A stretch of DNA of 64,000 bases. Source: Kaistia defluvii. Its GTDB lineage: Bacteria; Pseudomonadota; Alphaproteobacteria; Rhizobiales; Kaistiaceae. The notes under the pieces were generated by a model. The model was not told the origin of the DNA, did no database searches, and saw only the letters and a list, made by a program, of their open reading frames with translations. The translations under genes and the position numbers were made by a program. Location: the NCBI RefSeq assembly GCF_026343955.1, contig NZ_JAPKNI010000001.1, forward strand, positions 186,001-250,000, written 5' to 3'. Shown piece by piece: positions 10,241 to 19,021 of the stretch (its first letter is position 1; each line of letters starts with the position of its first letter).

Positions 10241-10634
10241 ATTGCCAGTCGGCCTATAAGCCGGGTTCTGTAGGGCGGCGGCGAACCGCCGCGTGACGAC
10301 CATTCATCTTGGACGTCCGTTACCGGACGCCTCGCGCGACCAACCCGGGCGACGAACCTGGAAACAGGCTGGCTTGCGCCATGTCGCCCCTATTCGGTCT
10401 TGCTCCCGGTGGGGTTTACCGTGCCGTTCCCATTGCTGGGACCGCGGTGGGCTCTTACCCCACCCTTTCACCCTTACCCGTTGCGCGAACGCACGGGCGG
10501 TTTGCTTTCTGTGGCACTTTCCCTGGGGTCGCCCCCGCCGGGCGTTACCCGGCACCGTGTTTCCATGGAGCCCGGACTTTCCTCCCCTGCGACCTTTCGA
10601 TCTTGCAGCAGCGGTCGTCCGGCCGACTGGCAAT
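10241..10634 (-). ncRNA. rnpB: RNase P RNA (bacterial class A)
   Basis: Catalytic RNA of RNase P, which removes 5' leaders from precursor tRNAs. On the minus strand it contains the universal GAGGAAAGTCCGGGCTCC core, GGGTAACGCCCGGCG and AGGGTGAAAGGGTGGGGTAAGAGCCCACCGC blocks (read in parts), and ends ACAGAACCCGGCTTATAGGCC-like near 10254. The ends define the gene: 10621-10634 and 10241-10254 are perfectly complementary over 14 bases and form helix P1. The length of about 394 nt is normal for alphaproteobacteria. Open frames across it on both strands are spurious. Confidence 0.97.
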
Positions 10635-10638
10635 GCGG

Positions 10639-10667
10639 GGCTTAGGGGTGCGACGGGTGCGGGTCAA
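10639..10667 (-). promoter_or_regulatory. rnpB promoter
   Basis: Minus-strand TTGACC (10667-10662), an exact 17-base spacer and TAAGCC (10644-10639) lie immediately before the P1 helix. The predicted start falls within a base or two of 10634, where the P1 stem begins, which supports both calls. Confidence 0.65.
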
Positions 10668-10864
10668 GCCCAACCAAGGGGAACTCGGTTCCCGCACCCG
10701 GTCTTGAACACGATCTAGAAGTCCTGCGGCTCACATCCTGCGCGGGCGACACCCGGGAGGGGCGTATCGAACCTGGCAGTCCTGCGTCCTTCGCCGGCGC
10801 GCGATCCTGCGGACGCGACCAGACGAGAGGCTTCAGCCGGAAGAATCCGGACGACGGTTCGAAC

Positions 10865-11371
10865 TCAGTTCGAAGCCATGATCTGCTGGACCTTGCCGCA
10901 ATAGCGCAGCGGGCCCTTGCTCATGCGTGTGGCGCCATGGCCGCCATTGTACTTGAGGATCGTGCCACACAGATCGCCGCCGGCGAGCTTGCGGGCCTGG
11001 CCGAGATACATCATGCCGTAGCGGATGTTGGTCGCGGGATCGTAGAGCGCCTTGGCGCTGCCCTTGTAGCCCATGCCGCGAGCGGTCTGGAGGCGGACCT
11101 GCATCAGGCCGATCTCGCCGACGCTGCCGGTCAGGTTGGGCTTGTAGTTGCTTTCCACCGTCACGACGGCGTGGGCCAGCGACAACGGGACATTGTTGGC
11201 GGCGGCGTGGGTGCGGATCAGATCATCGAAACTGCTGCGATCTGCGGCAGCAACACGGGTAGCATTGGACTTCAGAAGACGACCGGAGCCCGACTTGGCC
11301 GACGCGGGGGAAATGGCGAGGCTGCCGGTGGCGACGAGGGCGGCCAAGGCAAGTACGCAAAACTTCTTCAT
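10865..11371 (-). CDS. Lytic transglycosylase (SLT domain), secreted
   Basis: Probable periplasmic murein lytic transglycosylase that cleaves between MurNAc and GlcNAc. The 168 residues begin with a signal peptide (MKKF, hydrophobic core, ending near SPASAKS). The SLT fold follows: catalytic glutamate in the AVVTVESNY segment at about residue 73, GEIGLMQV, and the YNGG motif near residue 143. It is a minimal single-domain enzyme with no peptidoglycan-binding module. It stands alone between rnpB and an amidase gene on the same strand, so a link to wall turnover is plausible. Confidence 0.9.
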   Translation of the reverse strand: MKKFCVLALAALVATGSLAISPASAKSGSGRLLKSNATRVAAADRSSFDDLIRTHAAANNVPLSLAHAVVTVESNYKPNLTGSVGEIGLMQVRLQTARGMGYKGSAKALYDPATNIRYGMMYLGQARKLAGGDLCGTILKYNGGHGATRMSKGPLRYCGKVQQIMASN

Positions 11372-11542
11372 ACCTGGGGGTAACTCACATCATTGACGAT
11401 GCGCCGCTTGTCGTTGCCCAAGAGTCCCGAATTGGGGCACCGGAACTGAAATCACATTAAAGACTGTAACATTCCGTGATCAGGTCCCGGGCGAGGCGAA
11501 TTAGTTCGCCGCCTCATGATTTTTTCGCTTCCCCAACGGCAG

Positions 11543-12328
11543 TTAAGTCCTTTCGGCCAAGGCCCGCCCAAGCCGATGAAGCGTCGCAATCGTAGAGGAA
11601 TCGGCGATTCCATCGACCCGTGCGGGACGAAAATGACGCTGAAACGCGGTTACGACCTGTTCGGTCGCCAGATCGTAAGTGCCAGAGATCTGAAGGGGAT
11701 AGCCATAGAGCGCCAGCATCGCCTGCAAGGCTTCGATCGGCGCGCCGCTTTCACCTACGCTAAAAAAACGACCACCCCGAATCGGCTCGGGCTCGACGAA
11801 GTGGCCGACGCCGGCAGAAGCGAGGCGGCCCCATGGGAACTTCTCGCCAGGGTCGCGCTTGCGTGCCGGCGCAACGTCGGAGTGCGCCAGGATTCGTTCC
11901 GGTCGAATGGGGTGTCGAGCGCAAATGTCGCAGGCCAGGGCGATCACGGATTCGATCTGGACGTCGGGAAAATCGGGATAGCCATGGTCGTGGCCCAGAT
12001 TGGCGATCTCGATCCCGACCGACCGGGAGTTGATATCGCCCTCGCCGTGCCAGGAAGAGACGCCGGCATGCCACGCGCGATCGGCCTCGCGCACCAGCTG
12101 GGTGATGGTGCCGTCCTCGGCGACGACATAGTGGCAGGAGACCTGCGAGGCCGGATCCGACAGCAACTGGATCGCCGCCTCGGCCGTCTTCATGTCGGTA
12201 TAATGCAGCAGCAGGATATCGATCGCGGCGCCCTCGGCGCGCGGGCCGAAATTGGGCGACGGCCGCCAGACCATGTCGGGCAGGGTCACGCCCGGAATCG
12301 TCGCCTCAGCCACGTCTTTCTCCATCAT
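11543..12328 (-). CDS. N-acetylmuramoyl-L-alanine amidase, AmpD/AmiD family
   Basis: Zinc amidase that separates the stem peptide from MurNAc. The 261 residues contain the amidase_2 fold: LLLHYTDM (first zinc histidine), SCHYVVAEDG, RAWHAG, SVGIEIAN and LAHSDVAPARKRDPG (second zinc histidine plus the catalytic lysine/zinc aspartate region). A C-terminal peptidoglycan-binding domain spans about residues 185-255 (LQAMLALYGYPL). No signal peptide is obvious, so a cytoplasmic AmpD-like recycling role is more likely than secretion. Its ATG overlaps the stop of the upstream J-domain gene by four bases. Confidence 0.93.
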   Translation of the reverse strand: MMEKDVAEATIPGVTLPDMVWRPSPNFGPRAEGAAIDILLLHYTDMKTAEAAIQLLSDPASQVSCHYVVAEDGTITQLVREADRAWHAGVSSWHGEGDINSRSVGIEIANLGHDHGYPDFPDVQIESVIALACDICARHPIRPERILAHSDVAPARKRDPGEKFPWGRLASAGVGHFVEPEPIRGGRFFSVGESGAPIEALQAMLALYGYPLQISGTYDLATEQVVTAFQRHFRPARVDGIADSSTIATLHRLGRALAERT

Positions 12329-13041
12329 GCAAAGGCCCGCTCGCGCCGGATGCGGTCATAGGCGCCGTTCAGCGCGGCAAGCTTGGCGGTGGCGATCGCC
12401 AGGAATTCGGCCGGGACACCGCGCGCAATCAGCTTGTCGGGATGCGTCTCGGAAACGATGCGACGATAGTGCCGCTTCACGTCGTCGTTGGAGGCGCCGC
12501 GATCGATGCCCAGGATGAGATAGGGATCGCCCTCCTCCGGCACGATATGGCGGCTGCGGATACGGGCGAAGGCGGTCTCGCTGATGCCGAAGATCGACGC
12601 GACATGGTCGAGAAAGGCCAGTTCGTCCTGGTGCACCATGCCGTCGGCCTTGGCGATATGGAACAGGCCGTCGACGATGTCCTCGAACACGCTGGAGCCG
12701 GGTTCGAACAGGCTGGCAAGCTTGCGCGCATAGGCATCGAAGCCGGCGACATCCTGCTTGGCCAGGTTGAACAGCCGCGCCACGTTCTGGTGCTCGGCCG
12801 GCGGGATGTCGAACAACTGCTCGAACGCCGTGACTTCATCGCGCGTCACGACGCCATCGGCCTTGGCCATCTTGGCCGAAAGCGCGATCATCGACACGGA
12901 AAACGCCACCTGCCGCCGCTCGACGGGCGAACCGCTGAGCGCCGTGCGCACGGTCTCGATGAGATCGTCCAGGGCCCGGCCGATGGTGCAGGACCCAGGA
13001 AGCTGGCGAATGAGATCGCCGAGTCGTTGCCAGATTGTCAT
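12325..13041 (-). CDS. TerB/DnaJ-domain protein (DjlA-like)
   Basis: Co-chaperone-type protein. An N-terminal TerB/tellurite-resistance-like helical domain (roughly residues 25-145, including SAKMAKADGVVTRDEV and HIAKADGMVHQDEL) is followed by a C-terminal J domain with the HPD triad in SETHPDKL. Unlike E. coli DjlA it has no evident N-terminal membrane anchor. The ATG at 13041 (MTIWQRLGDL) is chosen; the longer open frame to 13152 adds residues without family resemblance. It is translationally coupled to the amidase downstream, a pairing common in rhizobia. Function beyond chaperone recruitment is not known. Confidence 0.88.
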   Translation of the reverse strand: MTIWQRLGDLIRQLPGSCTIGRALDDLIETVRTALSGSPVERRQVAFSVSMIALSAKMAKADGVVTRDEVTAFEQLFDIPPAEHQNVARLFNLAKQDVAGFDAYARKLASLFEPGSSVFEDIVDGLFHIAKADGMVHQDELAFLDHVASIFGISETAFARIRSRHIVPEEGDPYLILGIDRGASNDDVKRHYRRIVSETHPDKLIARGVPAEFLAIATAKLAALNGAYDRIRRERAFA

Positions 13042-13235
13042 GGGCGAACCATAAGCATCTCGCTCGCCGAGCGCGAGAGTCCAGGGTGTCGCGCACATCG
13101 CTCGCCCCCGGATGAAACCGCGCGCTGCGGCGTCCCGTGGCACCATCCCCACGGCCCGATGCCCGTGACGGATTGACGGACGCCGCCCGAGCCTTACTCA
13201 TGCGCCCGGGCTTCAATCGCGCGAAGGGCAGAACG

Positions 13236-16200
13236 ATGACGCAGTGGGACTTCTGGATCGATCGCGGCGGCACCTTCACCGACATCGTCGCCCGCGATCC
13301 CGAAGGCCGCATCCGCGCCCACAAACTGCTTTCGGAAAACCCCGAGGCCTACCGTGACGCCGCCGTGCAGGGCATTCGCGAACTGATGGGCCTCGACCCA
13401 GGCGAGCCGATCCCGCAAGGCGCCATCGCCACGGTCAAGATGGGCACGACGGTCGCCACCAACGCCCTGCTCGAGCGCAAGGGCGATCGAACGCTCCTCC
13501 TGATCACCCGGGGATTTCGCGACGCGCTGGCGATCGGCTACCAGGCGCGGCCAGATATCTTCGCCAAGAAGATCGTCAAGCCGGAACTGCTCTACGAGCG
13601 CGTCGTCGAGGTGGCCGAGCGCGTCCGCGTCGACGGCACTGTCGAGGCGGAACCGGATCCGGCCGCGGTGGAGACGGCGTTGCGCGACGCCTATGCCAGC
13701 GGCATCCGCTCGGTCGCCATCGTGTTCATGCATGCGTGGAAATATCCCGAGCATGAGGCCCGCGTCGCGGAAATCGCCCGCCGCGTCGGCTTCCCGCAGA
13801 TCTCGGTCAGCCACGAGATCTCGCCGCTGATGAAGCTGGTCGGGCGCGGCGACACCACGGTGGTCGACGCCTATCTCTCGCCGATCCTGCGCCGCTATGT
13901 CGAACAGGTGGCAGGCGAGCTCGGCGTCGCCGGCGAGCCCTCCCCCCGGCTGATGTTCATGATGTCATCGGGCGGCCTGACGGCGGCGGAGCTGTTTCGC
14001 GGCAAGGACGCCATTCTTTCGGGCCCGGCCGGCGGCGTCGTCGCCGCGGTCGAGACGGCGCGGCAGGCCGGCTTCGGCCAGGTCATCGGCTTCGACATGG
14101 GAGGCACCTCGACCGACGTCTCGCATTATGATGGCGTCTATGAGCGCTCCTTCGAGACGGAAGTCGCGGGCGTGCGCATGCGGGCGCCGATGATGCGGAT
14201 CCACACGGTCGCCGCCGGCGGCGGCTCGATCCTGCATTATGAAGCCGGCCGGTTCCGCGTCGGCCCGGATTCGGCCGGCGCCGATCCCGGCCCCGCCAGC
14301 TATCGGCGCGGCGGCCCGCTTGCCGTCACCGACGCCAATGTCATGACCGGCAAATTGCGGCCGGAGCACTTTCCCAAGATCTTTGGGCCCGGCCGCGACC
14401 AGCCGCTCGATGCGGCCATCGTGCGCGAGCGCTTCGAGGCGCTGGCCGCCGAGATTGGCGACGGCCGCACGGCGGAAGAGATAGCCGATGGCTTCCTGCG
14501 CATCGCGGTCGAGAACATGGCCAACGCGATCAAGAAGATCTCGGTCCAGCGCGGCTACGACGTCACCGACTATGCCCTGAACTGCTTTGGCGGTGCCGGC
14601 GGGCAGAGCGCCTGCCGGGTCGCCGACGCGCTCGGCATGACAACGGTGCTGGTGCACCCCTTCTCCGGCATTCTTTCCGCCTATGGCATGGGCCTCGCGG
14701 ACATCCGCGCCAGCCGCAGCCAGGCGGTGGTCAAGAAGCTGGCGCCGGAGGCGCTGCCGGAGTTGCAGGCGCTCGCCGCGTCTCTCACCGACGAGGTTCA
14801 GGCCGAACTCGCGCAGCAGGGCGTCGAGGCGGCCGAGACCTTCATCCGCGCCCATCTGCGCTATGACGGGACGGATACGCCGATCCCGGTCGAGGTCTTG
14901 CAGCAAGTCCCTCACCCCACCCCTCTCCCGCTTGCGGGAGAGGGAGGCGTTTCGCCGACAGACGTCGAGCCCAGCCCCCACCTCGCTAACCAGCCGGGCT
15001 CCCCCGTCGAGGTAGCCCCCAGTCAGCCCCCTCGCCCGCTTGCGGGAGAGGGCTGGGGTGAGGGTCTTGCTTCCTGTTGGCTGCCCACGGAAACAATCCT
15101 TGCCGCCTTCGAAGATGCCCACAAAAAGCAGTTCGGCTTCGTCTTCGAGGGCAAGGCGATTGTCGTCGAAAGCCTGGAGGTCGAGGCGGTCGGCGGCGGT
15201 GCCAGCATCGAGGAGCCCGCGCTCGATGCGCCGGAGAGCCGGCCGCACCCCTCCGAGACCGTCTCGATCTTCTCGAATGGCGCAGCGCATCCCGCCGGAA
15301 TCTTCGTGCGCGAAAGCCTCTCGCGCGGCGCGCTCGTCCCAGGCCCTGCCCTCATCATCGAGCCGCACCAGACCATCGTTGTCGAGCCCGGCTGGCAAGG
15401 GGCGATTTCCGCCCGCGACCATGTCGTGCTGACGCGGGTGGAGGCGCTCGCGCGCCGCCATGCCATCGGCACCGATGCCGATCCGGTCATGCTGGAGGTG
15501 TTCAACAACCTCTTCATGTCGATCGCCGAACAGATGGGCGTGACGCTGCAGAACACCGCGTACTCCGTCAACATCAAGGAACGGCTGGATTTCTCCTGCG
15601 CCGTGTTCGACGCGACCGGCGCGCTGGTCGCCAACGCGCCGCATATGCCGGTGCATCTGGGCTCCATGGACCGCTCGGTCGAGACGATCATCGAGCTGAA
15701 CCGGGGGGCTATGCGGCCGGGCGACGTCTATGCGCTCAACGCGCCCTATAATGGCGGCACGCACCTGCCCGACATCACCGTCGTCTCGCCGGTGTTCGAC
15801 GACGCCGGCGAGGAAATCCTGTTCTTCGTCGCCAGCCGAGGCCACCATGCCGATATCGGCGGTACGGCGCCGGGTTCGATGACGCCGCGCGCCACCACCG
15901 TCGACGAGGAAGGCGTCCTCATCGACAATTTTGTCCTTGTCGATCGCGGGAACTTCCGCGAGCCCGAGTTGGTGGAGTTGCTGACCAGCCACCCCTACCC
16001 CGTCCGCAACGTCACGCAGAACGTTGCCGATCTGAAGGCGCAGATCGCCGCCAACGAGAAGGGCGTGCAGGAGCTTCGGAAGATGGTCGAGCATTTCGGG
16101 CTCGATGTCGTCACCGCCTATATGGGCCACGTGCAGGACAATGCCGCCGAAAGCGTGCGGCGGGTGCTGGGCAGCCTCAGGGATTCCGAATTCGCGGTCG

Positions 16201-17024
16201 AGACGGACCAGGGCGCGGTGATCCGGGTAAAGATCCGCGTCGACCGCGAGAAGCGCGAGGCGACGGTCGATTTCACCGGCACCAGCCCGCAGCAGACGAG
16301 CAATTTCAACGCGCCGGAACCGGTGACCCGGGCCGCCGTGCTCTATGCCTTCCGCGTGATGGTCGAGGGCGACATTCCGATGAATGCCGGCTGCCTCCGG
16401 CCCATCCACATCATCATCCCCGAGGGATCGATGCTAGCGCCGCGCTATCCGGCCGCCGTCGTCGCCGGCAATGTCGAGACCAGCCAGCAGGTGACCAACG
16501 CCCTGTTCGGCGCGCTGGGCGCATTGTCTTCCTCGCAGGGCTCGATGAACAACCTCACCTTCGGCAACCAGAGCTATCAGTATTACGAGACGCTCTGCTC
16601 CGGGGCGCCGGCCGGCGTATTCAACGACGGCACCGGCTTCGACGGCGTCGACGCGGTGCATGTCCACATGACCAATTCGCGCCTGACCGACCCGGAAGTG
16701 CTGGAGTTCCGCTTCCCGGTCCTGCTTGAGGACTTCCACATCCGCCAGGGCTCCGGCGGACGTGGAAAATGGTCGGCCGGGGGCGGCACCGAGAGGACGA
16801 TCCGGTTCCTGGAAGAGATGGAATGCGCCATTCTCGCCTCGCACCGGCGGGTCGCGCCGCATGGCCTCATGGGTGGCGATCCAGGCGCCCTCGGCAAGAC
16901 CGAGGTGCGCCGCAAGGACGGCCGGATCGAGGCACTGGAAGGCTGCGACCAGACCGTGCTCCAGCCCGGCGAGGCCGTGATTGTCACGACGCCGACGGGT
17001 GGCGGGTTCGGGCGGGCGAGATAG
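13236..17024 (+). CDS. Fused 5-oxoprolinase / hydantoinase A-B protein
   Basis: ATP-dependent 5-oxoprolinase-type amidohydrolase that opens 5-oxoproline or a related lactam/hydantoin. The start at 13236 gives [16 protein letters not shown], the standard N terminus. The HyuA half covers about residues 1-735 with the actin-like ATP motifs [10 protein letters not shown] and [12 protein letters not shown]. The HyuB half runs from about 745 to the end with [20 protein letters not shown]-like and [13 protein letters not shown] segments. Fusion of both subunits into one chain of 1262 residues is normal for this family. Residues about 556-612 are foreign: they are the translation of a palindromic repeat at 14902-15071 (see separate entry). 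The reading frame stays open across it. Exact substrate is not predictable. Confidence 0.93.
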   Translation: MTQWDFWIDRGGTFTDIVARDPEGRIRAHKLLSENPEAYRDAAVQGIRELMGLDPGEPIPQGAIATVKMGTTVATNALLERKGDRTLLLITRGFRDALAIGYQARPDIFAKKIVKPELLYERVVEVAERVRVDGTVEAEPDPAAVETALRDAYASGIRSVAIVFMHAWKYPEHEARVAEIARRVGFPQISVSHEISPLMKLVGRGDTTVVDAYLSPILRRYVEQVAGELGVAGEPSPRLMFMMSSGGLTAAELFRGKDAILSGPAGGVVAAVETARQAGFGQVIGFDMGGTSTDVSHYDGVYERSFETEVAGVRMRAPMMRIHTVAAGGGSILHYEAGRFRVGPDSAGADPGPASYRRGGPLAVTDANVMTGKLRPEHFPKIFGPGRDQPLDAAIVRERFEALAAEIGDGRTAEEIADGFLRIAVENMANAIKKISVQRGYDVTDYALNCFGGAGGQSACRVADALGMTTVLVHPFSGILSAYGMGLADIRASRSQAVVKKLAPEALPELQALAASLTDEVQAELAQQGVEAAETFIRAHLRYDGTDTPIPVEVLQQVPHPTPLPLAGEGGVSPTDVEPSPHLANQPGSPVEVAPSQPPRPLAGEGWGEGLASCWLPTETILAAFEDAHKKQFGFVFEGKAIVVESLEVEAVGGGASIEEPALDAPESRPHPSETVSIFSNGAAHPAGIFVRESLSRGALVPGPALIIEPHQTIVVEPGWQGAISARDHVVLTRVEALARRHAIGTDADPVMLEVFNNLFMSIAEQMGVTLQNTAYSVNIKERLDFSCAVFDATGALVANAPHMPVHLGSMDRSVETIIELNRGAMRPGDVYALNAPYNGGTHLPDITVVSPVFDDAGEEILFFVASRGHHADIGGTAPGSMTPRATTVDEEGVLIDNFVLVDRGNFREPELVELLTSHPYPVRNVTQNVADLKAQIAANEKGVQELRKMVEHFGLDVVTAYMGHVQDNAAESVRRVLGSLRDSEFAVETDQGAVIRVKIRVDREKREATVDFTGTSPQQTSNFNAPEPVTRAAVLYAFRVMVEGDIPMNAGCLRPIHIIIPEGSMLAPRYPAAVVAGNVETSQQVTNALFGALGALSSSQGSMNNLTFGNQSYQYYETLCSGAPAGVFNDGTGFDGVDAVHVHMTNSRLTDPEVLEFRFPVLLEDFHIRQGSGGRGKWSAGGGTERTIRFLEEMECAILASHRRVAPHGLMGGDPGALGKTEVRRKDGRIEALEGCDQTVLQPGEAVIVTTPTGGGFGRAR
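14902..15071. repeat. Palindromic repeat inserted in-frame inside the oxoprolinase gene
   Basis: Outer arms AGCAAG-x-CCCTCACCCC and GGGGTGAGGG-x-CTTGCT match at all but one position. Inside are two copies of the hairpin core CCCGCTTGCGGGAGAGGG. The architecture is the same as the intergenic element at 49268-49386. It is translated as a Pro/Gly/Glu-rich insert containing PLAGEG twice, between the conserved [11 protein letters not shown] and [19 protein letters not shown] segments of HyuA. Flanking GGTCTTGC occurs at 14894-14901 and 15063-15070. Confidence 0.85.
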
Positions 17025-17071
17025 CCGAAAAGCGCCCCCTCACCAGACTCCACTGTCACCCCACCCTCTAT

Positions 17072-17174
17072 CGTCATCCCGGGCGGCGACCCGGAATCCA
17101 TTCAGCCGAGGCGTAGGGAGCCCATCTCCCTGAAAAAGCAGGCTGAATGAATCCCCGCCTTCGCGGGAATGACG
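17072..17174. repeat. Intergenic REP-like palindrome (CGTCATyCC type)
   Basis: About 103 bases between the oxoprolinase and hemerythrin genes. The ends CGTCATCCCGGGCG and CGCGGGAATGACG are imperfect inverted repeats, and inside them GGAATCCATTCAGCC pairs with GGCTGAATGAATCC. The family differs from the CTCTCCC-type repeats elsewhere in the window. It sits between the 3' ends of convergent genes and could end transcription from both sides. Confidence 0.7.
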
Positions 17175-17229
17175 GAGTCTTGGTGATGAAGGGCGGGGGG
17201 TGGGCGGATAGACAAACCCCGCCCTCGCC

Positions 17230-17931
17230 TCACGCCGCTTTGGCGAGCGCCTGTTCCAGCGCGTGCCAGTCGGACGGCGCGAGCATCGGCTTGACGCCCA
17301 TGTCGACGATCGCCGCAAAGACCGGCACCGGCATGGCTGCCTTCATGCCGCCGAGCATGCCCAGCCGTTCGGCGGGGTTCATGGCGGGGATCATGATGCG
17401 GATGAACTCCATCATCATGCCGGGCTCGACGGAGCCGACGATGCGTCCCTCGATCGCCGCCAGTTCGTCATCGCGGAAGAGCTTGTGCAGGAGCGACAGG
17501 GTTTCCGTCTCCTCCTCGATCATGTGCTCAAAATCATGCGCCTGGAACTTGGTGTAGCGCAGGTAGAGCGCACGAAGCATCGGCGAACGCTGCTGCGGCG
17601 CTGCGGCCTCGATCTTCGACAGCATGCCCTCAAGCTCAACGAAATCACGCTCATGATCGTCATGGTCGTCCGCAAGTCGCTGGGACGCGCCAGCGCTGCG
17701 CGTCTCGAGTTCGGTGTGGATGAACCGGTCTTCATGCTTCAGATGCATGCGCCCCATCAGCACCATTAAGCGAAGGTCGCCGACAAGTCCGGCAACATCC
17801 GCCTCATTCAACGGATCGATCGCGCCGAGACGCATCATCAATTGTCCCTGGGCGCGGCGCAGCCCCTTGTGGATGGTGGCGTAGAGGTTGTAGCGCGTCT
17901 CATCGACGTAAACGGTTGTGGTGGCGGTCAT
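17230..17931 (-). CDS. Hemerythrin-domain protein
   Basis: Cytoplasmic four-helix-bundle protein predicted to bind a di-iron centre, with roles in oxygen, nitric oxide or iron sensing or repair. Ligand-type residues are visible: a histidine in YATIHKGL, HLKHEDRFIH, DDHDDHERDF and FQAHDFEHMIEEE. A second helical part without recognised family follows residue 150. Two adjacent ATGs (17934 and 17931) follow a strong GAGGAG; the second has the better spacing. A TGTGA-N6-TCACT sequence lies about 60 bases upstream (see separate entry). Confidence 0.85.
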   Translation of the reverse strand: MTATTTVYVDETRYNLYATIHKGLRRAQGQLMMRLGAIDPLNEADVAGLVGDLRLMVLMGRMHLKHEDRFIHTELETRSAGASQRLADDHDDHERDFVELEGMLSKIEAAAPQQRSPMLRALYLRYTKFQAHDFEHMIEEETETLSLLHKLFRDDELAAIEGRIVGSVEPGMMMEFIRIMIPAMNPAERLGMLGGMKAAMPVPVFAAIVDMGVKPMLAPSDWHALEQALAKAA

Positions 17932-17990
17932 CATCAAACTCCTCAGATCCCTAGAGGGAGGGCGGAGTACAATGTGACGCTAGGTCATGC

Positions 17991-18006
17991 TGTGACGCAA
18001 ATCACT
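17991..18006. promoter_or_regulatory. Possible CRP/FNR-family site upstream of the hemerythrin gene
   Basis: TGTGA-CGCAAA-TCACT resembles the CRP/DNR half-site pair TGTGA-N6-TCACA. A second TGTGACGC copy starts 18 bases away at 17973. It lies in the gap between the hemerythrin and extensin-like genes. The call rests on motif shape alone. Confidence 0.35.
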
Positions 18007-18010
18007 TGCG

Positions 18011-18943
18011 CTATTGCGCGTAGGACATCGGAATGCTGGCCGGTGGCGTAAAGGGACCGGATGCCGGCACGGACGGCACCTGGCCGGCGCGAATCTGGTC
18101 GCCCGGATAGGGCGCCTCGGCGTCGGGCGCACCGAGATCATCGTCGAAGCGATAAGTGAAGGCGCGCTGCTCCATATTGGCCGGGGCGGCGGGCGGCGGC
18201 GTCTGCAACAGGGTCGCCATCGGGATGCCGGCATTCGGATCGAGCGGCGTCGGGCCCGGCATGTCGAGCTTCGGGCGGCAATAGCGCGACGTGCCGCTGG
18301 CGTTGTGGCGGGCAAGATCGATGTGGATGTGGTCTTCGTGCAGCCGGTTCGAGCCCGGGCCGAGCACGGTCGTGAAATAGCCGCAGGCCGAAATCAGCGT
18401 CTCGCGCAGGAAGGCCTGGCTAGCCGGATCGCCGCGCCGCCAGTCCTTCTTGACCCGGATCGTGCGCCCATCCGCCAGACGGAAGCCCGCGACGTCGAAC
18501 GCGTTGGCAAAGGCGTGTTCGGAGAGCTTGGCGCCGTGGCGGTTGTTGCGCGACCGGCAGGCATAGGTGCCCATGGTCAGGACTTCGGTGACCGGCATGG
18601 CGAAGCGGGCCTGCGCGGCCGGCTGCACCGACTCGCGGATCCAGCGTTCCATGGCGTTGGTCATCATGCAGCCGAGAACCACGTCGCCCCCCGTGACCGC
18701 GACGATGCCACGCTCGAAGGCGTTGACCTTCAGCGGCCGTTCGATGCCGCACGTGCCTTTCCCGTCCACTTCCTTCGCCGGGCGCTGGAAGTAGGAAGGG
18801 ACGACCAGCTTCTGAGCGTAACAGGCTCGCTCCGTCGCATCCCGCCAGCTTTCCCTTTCTTCCCCGAGGAAGTTGAGGGCACAGCCGGAGAGCGAGACGA
18901 GAGCGAGCACCGACGCGGTACGCAACGCTACGCAACTGAACAT
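18011..18943 (-). CDS. Extensin-like lipoprotein, probable LAS-type metallopeptidase
   Basis: Exported lipoprotein of 310 residues. A lipobox LSGC lies near residue 21, so the mature protein should be anchored to a membrane. The core (about residues 35-230) is the bacterial extensin-like C-terminal domain. It contains SEHAFANAFD, which fits SxHxxxxxxD, and HEDHIHID, which fits HxH; together these resemble the zinc ligands of LAS (lysostaphin/D-Ala-D-Ala) peptidases. Four or more cysteines may form disulfides. The last 80 residues are Pro/Ala-rich and probably disordered. A role in peptidoglycan cleavage is inferred, not shown. Confidence 0.8.
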   Translation of the reverse strand: MFSCVALRTASVLALVSLSGCALNFLGEERESWRDATERACYAQKLVVPSYFQRPAKEVDGKGTCGIERPLKVNAFERGIVAVTGGDVVLGCMMTNAMERWIRESVQPAAQARFAMPVTEVLTMGTYACRSRNNRHGAKLSEHAFANAFDVAGFRLADGRTIRVKKDWRRGDPASQAFLRETLISACGYFTTVLGPGSNRLHEDHIHIDLARHNASGTSRYCRPKLDMPGPTPLDPNAGIPMATLLQTPPPAAPANMEQRAFTYRFDDDLGAPDAEAPYPGDQIRAGQVPSVPASGPFTPPASIPMSYAQ

Positions 18944-19021
18944 GCGCGTAGAATGCGGCCGAAGCTCTTAAAGAATGGTCAACCATAACCGCAACCGGGG
19001 ATAGTCCCTCGGCCAACGGCG

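Noticed and set aside
10293-10718. Several 80-140 residue frames across 10.29-10.72 kb
   Set aside because: They overlie RNase P RNA, which explains the sequence fully.
13965-16409. An 814-residue open frame opposite the oxoprolinase gene
   Set aside because: Antisense shadow of a strongly supported enzyme gene; no ribosome site or domain.
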